Source of the DNA: an uncultured bacterium
GTDB taxonomy: Bacteria > Actinomycetota > UBA4738 > HRBIN12
Assembly (NCBI GenBank): GCA_937881155.1
Contig: CALGFI010000261.1
Location: forward strand, 1-10,687
DNA length: 10,687 nt
Direction of reading: 5' to 3'
This document shows positions 1 to 5,193 of this stretch, one piece after another. The number at the start of each line of letters is the position of its first letter. Within the stretch, counting starts at the first letter, position 1. Made by a program: the position numbers and the translations under genes. The notes under the pieces were generated by a model, which did no database searches, had not been told where the DNA came from, and saw nothing but the letters and a program-made list of their open reading frames with translations.

Positions 1-665
1 CGATCGAGAGCTCGGTCGCGTTCCACGATGGCGTGGCGTACTTCGCGAACTCCGGTGGCCTCGTACAGGGCTGGGACATCTCGCGCGTCCTCGAAGGCGG
101 CCGACGAACCCGTCGCGTCTTTCGGTTCTGGACGGGGGAAGACACCGACGCGACCGTTGTGATCGATGAGGACGGGTTCGTGTACGTCGCCAGTGAGCTC
201 GAGCGCTTCTCGGCGAGGGCGATGGAGGTTGGGCAGCTGATGAAGCTCGACCCGTCGCGATCCGAGGATCCGCTCGTTTGGTCGTTCGCGATCCCAGAGC
301 TCGGGCGCGACGGCTTCGGAGGCGCGTGGGCGACACCGGCGATCGACGGCGACATGGTGTACATCGCGACGAACCACGGCGACCTGATCGGGATCGACCG
401 CGACACCGGCGCCGAACGCTGGCGGATCCCGCTCGTAGGCCCGACCTGGTCTTCCCCCGTCGTCGTCGACGACGTGCTGATGCAGGGCGACTGCTCGGGG
501 GATCTCCACGCGTTCGACGTGTCGCGGCCCTCACGCGAACCGCCGTTGCTGTGGACCGTTCCCCTCGGCAGCTGTATCGAGTCAACTCCCTCGGTTCTCG
601 AGGGCATGATCTGGGTCGGAACGCGCGGCGGAAACGTCTACGCGATCGGCGACCGCCGCAACTGA
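1..665 (+). CDS. PQQ-type beta-propeller repeat protein, 3' part only
   Basis: The reading frame is open from the left edge to a TGA at 663-665, so the N-terminus lies outside the window; about 220 residues are visible. They contain successive propeller-blade units of the outer-membrane-BamB/PQQ-dehydrogenase type: a DGFVYVAS strand near visible residue 57, GDMVYIATNHGDLIGIDRDTG near 116-135, a GDLHAFD unit near 166, and a last blade with WVGTRGGNVYAIGD at the C-terminus. The pattern of strand, then G-x-(L/V)-x-A-x-D, then a Trp strand repeats about every 40 residues. Two cysteines (visible residues about 164 and 191) sit in neighbouring blades and could form a disulfide if the protein is exported, but the signal peptide region is not visible. 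Such propellers serve as binding scaffolds or as enzyme domains; the specific role cannot be told. It is the only + strand gene left of 5194. The propeller fold is well supported, the function is not. Confidence 0.8.
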   Translation, partial: IESSVAFHDGVAYFANSGGLVQGWDISRVLEGGRRTRRVFRFWTGEDTDATVVIDEDGFVYVASELERFSARAMEVGQLMKLDPSRSEDPLVWSFAIPELGRDGFGGAWATPAIDGDMVYIATNHGDLIGIDRDTGAERWRIPLVGPTWSSPVVVDDVLMQGDCSGDLHAFDVSRPSREPPLLWTVPLGSCIESTPSVLEGMIWVGTRGGNVYAIGDRRN

Positions 666-739
666 AGGCGCGTCAGAGCTGCGGCAGCTAAGGGGATCTA
701 TGTGGTCGGCACGTGACGCGCGCCCATCACGCGAGAAAG

Positions 740-762
740 GCCGCAGGCCTATGACCTGCGGC
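740..762 (-). terminator. Hairpin terminator downstream of tRNA-Ala
   Basis: Perfect 8-bp GC-rich stem (740-747 GCCGCAGG with 755-762 CCTGCGGC) and a 7-base loop. Read on the - strand it begins about 10 bases past the tRNA 3' end and is followed by CTTTCTC, a poor but pyrimidine-rich tail. The + strand side is followed by TTCACCTT, so it may also stop transcription of the propeller gene that ends at 665. Confidence 0.65.
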
Positions 763-771
763 TTCACCTTG

Positions 772-845
772 TGGAGGTGAGGGGATTTGAACCCCTGACC
801 CCTGCCGTGCGAAGGCAGTGCTCTACCGGACTGAGCTACACCCCC
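772..845 (-). tRNA. tRNA-Ala (anticodon CGC)
   Basis: The - strand folds as a full cloverleaf of 74 bases: acceptor GGGGGTG/CACCTCC, D arm GCTC/GAGC, anticodon stem CTGCC/GGCAG with loop TTCGCAC (807-813 on the + strand), a 5-base variable loop, T arm AGGGG/CCCCT with loop TTCAAAT, and discriminator A. The anticodon CGC (complement of 809-811) reads GCG, alanine. The acceptor stem has G3:U70, the main identity element for alanyl-tRNA synthetase, which independently confirms the assignment. The 3' CCA is not encoded (CAA follows the discriminator), so it must be added by the nucleotidyltransferase. A hairpin terminator lies just downstream and a -10-like element 11 bases upstream, so it is probably transcribed on its own. 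Confidence 0.97.
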
Positions 846-856
846 GGGGAACGACC

Positions 857-864
857 AGCGTAGC
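857..864 (-). promoter_or_regulatory. Putative -10 element (GCTACGCT) of tRNA-Ala
   Basis: On the - strand GCTACGCT ends 11 bases before the mature tRNA 5' end and fits the GCTAnnnT octamer seen before four other genes in this window. I see no convincing -35 hexamer at 16-18 bases. Read-through from the translin gene is the alternative. Confidence 0.4.
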
Positions 865-884
865 AGCCCGGTCTTTCAGCCCAC

Positions 885-1523
885 TTACGATGGGCCGCCG
901 ATCTGCCGGGTGTGCCGCTCGAGGGCGTCGTGCAGGTCCTGCGAGACGCGCGCGACCGACAGGTCGCCGCGGGTCTTCTCGATCAGGCTTCGCGCGACGT
1001 CGGTGCTCCGCCGCAGGTTTCCCGTGATCGCGTCCGGATAGTCCATCGTCACGAGCACCGCGTACATGTCGTCCATCGCGGAGAGCACGGCCTCGCCGTC
1101 GGCAATCCTGCCGTGCCGCAACAGATCGAGAGTATGGCGGCGGGCCTCGCCGATCGCCTCGGCCATGCCGTTGAGGTAGGGAGCGTCCTCGACGGCGAGC
1201 TCCTCGGGCGTCGGTGCGTGCGTCGCGCCCGAGACGACCGCCTCGGTGATCTTCGCCTCGGCAAACTCCTTCTGCGCGTCCTGCAGGTAACCGGCGAAGC
1301 GAATCTCGGGATGATCGCGGACGGCGTCGAGTCCGGCGTCGATCGACGCGCGCGCCTCATCCATCAGACGGTGCGCCAGGTCCAGCTCTCCACGGTGGAT
1401 CGCGCGGATCGCGTTCGCGCAGGACCTGATCGCGGCCCGCGATGCGGGAAGCGCACGCTCGCGAGCTTGCATCGTGGAATCGAAGCGGCGCGCGATCGCC
1501 TCGGACGTTCGTTCCAGATCCAC
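885..1523 (-). CDS. Translin-family protein (TRAX-like, possible C3PO-type ribonuclease)
   Basis: 212 residues, almost entirely helical, ending six residues after HTRQIG. The family pattern is clear: RE..LPASR..IR....AIRAIHRGEL (residues about 21-46), the acidic helix Y-L-Q-D-A-Q-K-E-F-A-E-A (80-90), PYLNGMAEAIGEARRH (115-130), and MDDMYAVLVTMDYPDAITGNLRR with a following DVARSLIEKTRGDL (150-188). Translin and TRAX form the eukaryotic RNA-binding and RNA-cleaving complex C3PO; archaea and some bacteria carry single homologues. By eye, Glu86 and Glu89 fall where TRAX has two of its catalytic glutamates (QEFVEA in human TRAX), and Asp151/Asp152 could supply the third ligand, so the protein looks catalytically competent; this is inference. 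Start GTG at 1523 was chosen because it gives the full N-terminal helix; no Shine-Dalgarno sequence is evident. It begins 11 bases after the stop of the upstream membrane-protein gene, so the two are likely co-transcribed and translationally coupled. Its substrate is unknown. Confidence 0.85.
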   Translation of the reverse strand: MDLERTSEAIARRFDSTMQARERALPASRAAIRSCANAIRAIHRGELDLAHRLMDEARASIDAGLDAVRDHPEIRFAGYLQDAQKEFAEAKITEAVVSGATHAPTPEELAVEDAPYLNGMAEAIGEARRHTLDLLRHGRIADGEAVLSAMDDMYAVLVTMDYPDAITGNLRRSTDVARSLIEKTRGDLSVARVSQDLHDALERHTRQIGGPS

Positions 1524-1534
1524 GCGGAGGGATG

Positions 1535-2251
1535 CTAGATGCCCGCGACGCCTGCGCGCTCGATGTCGCGCTCCCGCTCCCGCGACCGGACCACGATGTT
1601 CACGAACTCGTCGGCGTCGAAGAACGCATGGCCGTTCGCCTGACCGTTGTGGACCGCGTGCCCGTTCGACGCGTGGCCGTTCGCCTGAACGTTGTGGACC
1701 GCGTGGCCGTTCGCCTGACCCCTAGGGGCGGCATGACCGTTCGACGCGTGACCGTTGTGAACGGCCTGACCGTTCGACCTTTGGCCGTTCGTCGTGTGCC
1801 GAGCGGAGCCGTCGACGGCGTGCGCCGATCCGTTCACGCGACCTGGAGCCACCGGCCTGCGGGACGCGGGCCCTTCTCGCTCCCTCAGCGTCACGAGCAG
1901 CCACGTGTACAGAGCGAGGAGGATCATCATCGAGCCGGCGACGAGCCATATCGCGCGGAGCGGCGGCACGAGACCGATGAGGAACGCGATGCCGGTGCTC
2001 TCGATCATGAACACGAACACTCGACGCCGTCGCGCACGCGCGCGCTCGCGAGCGCGCTCACGCGTCCCGACGAATGCGACGCCCTTGCGCGGCGTCACGA
2101 TCCAGCGACCGCGCCCATTTCCTTCGGTATCTGCCAAGAGGTCCATGTTCCGTTCGAAGTCCTCGATGCTACGACTATGCGATGTTCTGCGCGTCGGGAC
2201 CAGGAACGCGGCCCAGATGATGCCCAAAGCAACCAGCAACAGCCAACCCAC
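1535..2251 (-). CDS. Tri-spanning membrane protein, GlpR/SepX-like divisome component candidate
   Basis: 238 residues from GTG 2251. A first membrane helix occupies residues 2-18 (GWLLLVALGIIWAAFLVP). A short cytoplasmic-type segment follows with S-x-E-D-F-E-R-N-M-D-L-L at about 28-39, then a very basic stretch (RERARERARARRRR, about 64-77) and two further helices (about 78-95 and 100-121). The tail is a low-complexity Asn/Gly/His/Ala linker (139-209) ending in FFDADEFVNIVVRSRER. An N-terminal anchor, a (S/V)xxFxxxMxxL motif and two late helices is the plan of actinobacterial GlpR (Corynebacterium) and SepX (Streptomyces), membrane partners of the gephyrin-like Glp. The identification rests on this layout and on galU-moeA-moaC just upstream. 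The frame is open to a TTG at 2311, but that codon overlaps the -10 box, so the true start is downstream; GTG 2251 precedes the first helix directly and has GGGGG 6 bases upstream, while GTG 2290 or 2287 remain possible. Membrane nature is certain, the GlpR/SepX assignment likely. Confidence 0.7.
   Translation of the reverse strand: MGWLLLVALGIIWAAFLVPTRRTSHSRSIEDFERNMDLLADTEGNGRGRWIVTPRKGVAFVGTRERARERARARRRRVFVFMIESTGIAFLIGLVPPLRAIWLVAGSMMILLALYTWLLVTLREREGPASRRPVAPGRVNGSAHAVDGSARHTTNGQRSNGQAVHNGHASNGHAAPRGQANGHAVHNVQANGHASNGHAVHNGQANGHAFFDADEFVNIVVRSRERERDIERAGVAGI
1625..1777 (-). repeat. Imperfect 33-bp coding repeats (SNGHAVHNGQA units)
   Basis: About 51 codons in the tail of the membrane protein consist of an 11-residue unit. 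Copies are SNGQAVHNGHA (1777-1745), SNGHAAPRGQA (1744-1712), a 10-residue variant NGHAVHNVQA (1711-1682), then NGHA, SNGHAVHNGQA (1669-1637) and a final NGHA. At DNA level the units are similar but not identical, so the array is in-frame, diverged, and translated as a flexible His/Asn-rich linker. Confidence 0.8.
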
Positions 2252-2309
2252 GCCCAGCCCCCGATGCTCGGATCCCCGGTCCGCCACCACATGGTGGGGC
2301 TGGCGCCGC

Positions 2310-2338
2310 AACCTAGCATCGCTGATGTAGCGTCACAA
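2310..2338 (-). promoter_or_regulatory. Promoter of the GlpR/SepX-like gene and translin gene
   Basis: On the - strand a -35 hexamer TTGTGA (2338-2333, four of six matches to TTGACA) is separated by exactly 17 bases from the -10 hexamer TAGGTT (2315-2310), which is part of the octamer GCTAGGTT. Transcription would start near 2303. This gives the membrane protein and the translin gene their own promoter, separate from galU-moeA-moaC, and rules out the TTG at 2311 as start codon. Confidence 0.6.
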
Positions 2339-2387
2339 ATACCAACGGCAAAGTTTCCGGGCGAGCGGCTCCGCAGGTAGTCGAGGC

Positions 2388-2406
2388 CAACGGCGTCGAG
2401 CCGTTG
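2388..2406 (-). terminator. Weak hairpin downstream of moaC
   Basis: A 7-bp stem (2388-2394 CAACGGC with 2400-2406 GCCGTTG) and a 5-base loop lie about 35 bases past the moaC stop, before the next promoter. There is no T-run, so termination may be partial. The rest of the 190 bases between moaC and the next start holds the promoter and a short direct repeat. Confidence 0.35.
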
Positions 2407-2412
2407 CTCGTA

Positions 2413-2447
2413 CGACGCTCAGTCGGGAGCCACGGCGACGCTCAGTC
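2413..2447. repeat. 12-bp direct repeat spanning the moaC stop codon
   Basis: CGACGCTCAGTC occurs at 2413-2424 and again at 2436-2447. The second copy contains the moaC stop codon (TCA at 2442-2444 on the + strand). It looks like a small local duplication of the gene's end. Confidence 0.6.
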
Positions 2448-2933
2448 TGACGCCTCGGCGACGTAGTGCCCCGACTTCCCGCCTCGCTTCTCCAGCAACC
2501 GAAGCCCGTCGATTCGCGCCGCGCGGTCGTACGCCTTCGCCGTGTCGTACAGCGAGAGCGCCGCGACGGCCGCGGCCGTGAGCGCCTCCATCTCGACGCC
2601 GGTCCGGTCCCGAGCGCGCACCGTCGTTCGAATGGAGATCCGGCCAGCCTGCGGTTCGGGCGTCACGACGACCTCGGCGCCCGTCACCGCGACGGGATGA
2701 CAGAACGGCAGCAGCTCGGGCGTCCGCTTCAGACCCATGACGCCGGCGATGCGCGCAGCCTCCAGTGGATTCCCCTTCGGCGTGCCGGCGACGAGACGCG
2801 CGCACGCCTCCGGCGTCATCGTGACCACGCACTCCGCCAGGGCTTCGCGATCGGTGACTTCCTTCCCGCCGACCTCGACGATCCGCGCGACGTCCGCCGG
2901 CCGTGCCTCCTCGGGTGCACGAGAGGCGTCCAT
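2442..2933 (-). CDS. moaC: Cyclic pyranopterin monophosphate synthase MoaC
   Basis: 163 residues, the usual length for MoaC. It converts the 3',8-cyclo-GTP made by MoaA into cyclic pyranopterin monophosphate, the first committed intermediate of molybdenum cofactor. Family signatures are all present: KGNPLEAARIAG starting at Lys53, LLPFCHP with His79, GVEMEALTAAAVAAL with Glu114 and Glu116, YDTAKA with Asp130 and Lys133, and the C-terminal LLEKRGGKSG. These match the catalytic lysines, histidine and acidic residues known from E. coli MoaC, so an active enzyme is expected. ATG 2933 was chosen because it overlaps the TGA of the upstream gene (TGATG) and has GGAGG 4 bases before it; a GTG directly before it (2936) is the alternative. 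It is clearly in one operon with the MoeA-like gene. MoaA, MoaB/MogA, MoaD and MoaE are not in the window. Confidence 0.97.
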   Translation of the reverse strand: MDASRAPEEARPADVARIVEVGGKEVTDREALAECVVTMTPEACARLVAGTPKGNPLEAARIAGVMGLKRTPELLPFCHPVAVTGAEVVVTPEPQAGRISIRTTVRARDRTGVEMEALTAAAVAALSLYDTAKAYDRAARIDGLRLLEKRGGKSGHYVAEASD

Positions 2934-4192
2934 CACTCCTCCATCGAGCGGAACAGGATCACCCGAACGTCGCTGCCCGCCCTCGCCGTCGCGACGCCGG
3001 GAGGGATCAACGCGAGGCCGTTCGCGCGCGAGACGGTCGCGATGAGGTTCGACCCACGTCCGCCGGTGGGGGTAGCCACCCAGCCCTCTCGGGTGGTGCG
3101 CTTCACCCGAACCCGCGCGAACTGCGTCTTGCCCTTCGGACCGGTGACGTCGTCGGCGAGGCGTGCGGTGATCTCGGGCCGGAACAGGTTCCGCCGCCCC
3201 ATCATCTTCATCAGCGAAGGGCGGATGAAGACCTCGAAGCTGACGAACACGCTCACCGGGTTCCCCGGCAGGCCGAAGTACGGCTTCCCCTCGATGTGAC
3301 CGAACCCCTGCGGCATCCCCGGCTGCATCGCCACGCGGAAGAAGTCGAACTCACCCCGACGGTAGAACGCCGCCTTCACGACGTCGCGCTCCCCGACCGA
3401 GACGCCACCGGACGACACGAGCACGTCCGCCTGGCCGAGATGAGACAGCACGACGTCCTTCAGCGAATCAACGTCGTCCCTCACGATGCCGGCGAGGATC
3501 GGAGCCGCGCCCGCTTCCCGGATCGCGCCGAACAATGAGTACGCGTTCGAATCGCGCACCTGGCCGAACTCGGGCGTTTGAAAGGGCGGGATCAGCTCGT
3601 CGCCCGTCGAGAGCACGACGACGCGTGCTCTCGGCCGCACGAGCGGATGCCAAACCCCGGCAGTCGCCAGCAACGCGAGCTCGGGCGCCTGTAGGCGTCG
3701 GCCGGAATTCACGAGCGCGTCGCCGCTCTTCACGTCCTCGCCGGCGCGACGGATGTGCTTGCCCTCATCAGTCCCGAAGAGGATCCGGACGACGTTCCCG
3801 CGAACCTCCACGTTCTCGATGGGAACGACCGTGTCGGCGCCAGCCGGGATCGGCGCGCCGGTCGCGATCTGGAAGGCTTCGCCGCCGCCGACCGTTCCCT
3901 CCGGGCGCTGACCGATGAGCGCGCGTCCGACGACGCGGAGCTCTACGGGCGACGCCTGCGTCGCGTCGCGAACCTCCGAAGACCGAACGGCGTACCCGTC
4001 CATCGCCGAGCTCGCGAACTCCGGGAGGTCGCGTTGGGCGACGACGTCCTTCGCCAGGACGCAACCGTACGCGTCGGTCAGCGGGAGCTCGAGCGGTTGG
4101 AGCGGCTCGATCTGTGACAGGACCTTCTCGCGCGCCTCCTCGACCGATAGCAGCCCCTCGCCGCTGTCGTGGTCGTGATGCGGCGTCGCCAT
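2933..4192 (-). CDS. MoeA/gephyrin E-domain protein (Glp-like)
   Basis: 419 residues, full MoeA length. Domain order is normal: SAMDGYAV (Asp65), FQIATGAPIPAGADTVVP (107-124), GEDVKSGD (Asp153), the MPT-binding core with STGDEL (195-200), VRDSN, SSGGVSVGERD (260-270), LPGNPVSVFVSFEVF (308-322), and a C-terminal beta domain. MoeA inserts molybdate into adenylylated molybdopterin at the membrane-near cytosol. The acidic residues expected of an active MoeA are there, but the KPGKP motif typical of E. coli MoeA reads QPGMP (290-294), so both lysines are gone. In Actinobacteria the MoeA copy next to galU is Glp, which works in cell division with GlpR/SepX; the neighbours here (galU upstream, GlpR-like gene downstream) fit that role. 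The N-terminus carries an odd HHDHD stretch (5-9). ATG 4192 lies 48 bases after the galU stop; the Shine-Dalgarno is weak. Fold certain; enzyme, scaffold or both is open. Confidence 0.93.
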   Translation of the reverse strand: MATPHHDHDSGEGLLSVEEAREKVLSQIEPLQPLELPLTDAYGCVLAKDVVAQRDLPEFASSAMDGYAVRSSEVRDATQASPVELRVVGRALIGQRPEGTVGGGEAFQIATGAPIPAGADTVVPIENVEVRGNVVRILFGTDEGKHIRRAGEDVKSGDALVNSGRRLQAPELALLATAGVWHPLVRPRARVVVLSTGDELIPPFQTPEFGQVRDSNAYSLFGAIREAGAAPILAGIVRDDVDSLKDVVLSHLGQADVLVSSGGVSVGERDVVKAAFYRRGEFDFFRVAMQPGMPQGFGHIEGKPYFGLPGNPVSVFVSFEVFIRPSLMKMMGRRNLFRPEITARLADDVTGPKGKTQFARVRVKRTTREGWVATPTGGRGSNLIATVSRANGLALIPPGVATARAGSDVRVILFRSMEE

Positions 4193-4224
4193 GTCCGTTC
4201 AGTCTATCGACGCGGTTCCCGCCG

Positions 4225-4238
4225 ACCGCTTTCGCGGT
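4225..4238 (-). other. GNRA-tetraloop hairpin between galU and moeA
   Basis: In the transcript of the - strand, ACCGC-GAAA-GCGGT forms a 5-bp stem closed by a C(GAAA)G tetraloop directly after the galU stop codon. It lacks a T-run, so it is more likely a processing or stability element within the operon than a terminator. Confidence 0.35.
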
Positions 4239-4240
4239 GC

Positions 4241-5125
4241 CTACAGCAGCTTCTTGCGCTGCACGAGGTCGGCGAGCCAGCGCTTGAGCTCCTTGCCGAC
4301 GTCCTCGCGGTCGATCGCCAGCTCGATCATCGCCTTCATGTAATCGAGCTTGTTTCCCACGTCGAAGCGACCGCCCTCGAACACGTATGCGTACACCGCC
4401 TGTTGCTGGGCGAGTACGTTGATCGCATCAGTGAGCTGAATCTCACCCCCGACCCCGGGTTCCAGGTTGCGCAGCGCATCGAAGATCTCGGGGGTGAGGA
4501 CGTACCGCCCGATCGCGGCAAGGTTCGACGGCGCGTTCTCGGGCTCCGGTTTCTCCACCACCGACAAGACACGCGCGAGCCGATCGTCCTCGACGAACTC
4601 CGGCTCGATGCAGCCATACAGACTGATCTCCTCGCGCGAGACCTCCATGGCAGCGAGCACGCTCCGGCCGTAGCGCTCGTGCACGCGAAGCATCTCGGAG
4701 AGCAGTGGGTTCGACTCGGCAATGATGTCGTCACCGAGCAGAACGGCGAACGGCTCGCCACCCACGTGGTCCTCGGCGACGGACACGGCGTGGCCGAGTC
4801 CGAGTGGATCGCGCTGACGGATGTAGTGGATCGACGCCATGTCGGTGATCTCGCGGACCTGTTTCAGCTCCTCGAACTTCCCTTTCGACTCCAGGAAATG
4901 CTCGAGCTCGATCGACCGGTCGAAATGGTCCTCGATCGGGCGCTTGCCGCGTCCCGTGATGATCAGGATGTCCGTCAGGCCGGCGTGAACGGCTTCCTCC
5001 ACGACGTACTGGATGGCCGGCTTGTCCAGGAGCGGAAGCATCTCCTTCGGCTGGGCCTTCGTCGCCGGAAGGAAACGCGTACCGAGTCCGGCCGCCGGGA
5101 TGACGGCCTTGCGCACCGCGCTCAT
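4241..5125 (-). CDS. galU: UTP--glucose-1-phosphate uridylyltransferase
   Basis: 294 residues from ATG 5125, typical GalU size. It makes UDP-glucose from UTP and glucose 1-phosphate, feeding cell-envelope polysaccharides, glycolipids and trehalose. The nucleotide-binding loop AAGLGTRFLPATKAQPKEMLP (11-31) is intact; also seen are the metal-binding LLGDD (129-133), VVEKPEPENAPSNLAAIGRYVL (189-210), GGEIQLTDAI (226-235) and GRFDVGNKLDYM (252-263). The frame is open to an ATG at 5161, but homologues begin close to the KAVIPAAG strand, and the - strand TATGCT box at 5140-5135 would lie inside the longer version, so 5125 is preferred. It heads the - strand operon with the MoeA-like gene and moaC and diverges from fmdB. 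Confidence 0.96.
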   Translation of the reverse strand: MSAVRKAVIPAAGLGTRFLPATKAQPKEMLPLLDKPAIQYVVEEAVHAGLTDILIITGRGKRPIEDHFDRSIELEHFLESKGKFEELKQVREITDMASIHYIRQRDPLGLGHAVSVAEDHVGGEPFAVLLGDDIIAESNPLLSEMLRVHERYGRSVLAAMEVSREEISLYGCIEPEFVEDDRLARVLSVVEKPEPENAPSNLAAIGRYVLTPEIFDALRNLEPGVGGEIQLTDAINVLAQQQAVYAYVFEGGRFDVGNKLDYMKAMIELAIDREDVGKELKRWLADLVQRKKLL

Positions 5126-5134
5126 GGGCCTCGG

Positions 5135-5140
5135 AGCATA
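5135..5140 (-). promoter_or_regulatory. Putative -10 box of the galU operon
   Basis: TATGCT on the - strand ends 9 bases before the preferred galU ATG, so the message would have almost no leader. No clear -35 hexamer is visible. It shares the 68-base intergenic region with the divergent fmdB promoter. Confidence 0.35.
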
Positions 5141-5178
5141 CCCGCGGACATTCCGGGCCATGCATGTGTTCGGGCGCG

Positions 5179-5186
5179 GCTACACT
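5179..5186 (+). promoter_or_regulatory. Putative -10 element (GCTACACT) of fmdB
   Basis: GCTACACT ends 7 bases before the fmdB ATG at 5194, the spacing at which transcription starts at or next to the start codon (leaderless mRNA). There is no Shine-Dalgarno sequence before this ATG, in agreement. No clear -35 hexamer is visible. Confidence 0.5.
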
Positions 5187-5193
5187 TTTCACG

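Noticed and set aside
677..689. Short perfect inverted repeat AGCTGC-G-GCAGCT after the propeller gene
   Set aside because: A one-base centre cannot form a hairpin loop as such and no T-run follows; likely chance, the real terminator is at 740-762.
772..845. tRNA-Ala as an integration site of a genomic island
   Set aside because: No integrase gene, no repeated 3' tRNA end in the window and no composition shift beside it.
1625..1777. Repeat array considered as a CRISPR or regulatory repeat
   Set aside because: The units are contiguous, in frame, diverged and without unique spacers; they fit protein-level repeats.
1442..2380. 312-codon + strand frame opposite the membrane protein gene
   Set aside because: Repetitive Val/Arg-rich product that mirrors the repeat on the other strand, no start signals; the - strand frame has clean membrane helices and a promoter.
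2442..4192. Reading moaC and moeA as the start of a full molybdenum-cofactor cluster
   Set aside because: No moaA, moaB, moaD, moaE, mobA or molybdate transport gene is present, and the neighbours fit the galU-glp-glpR locus.
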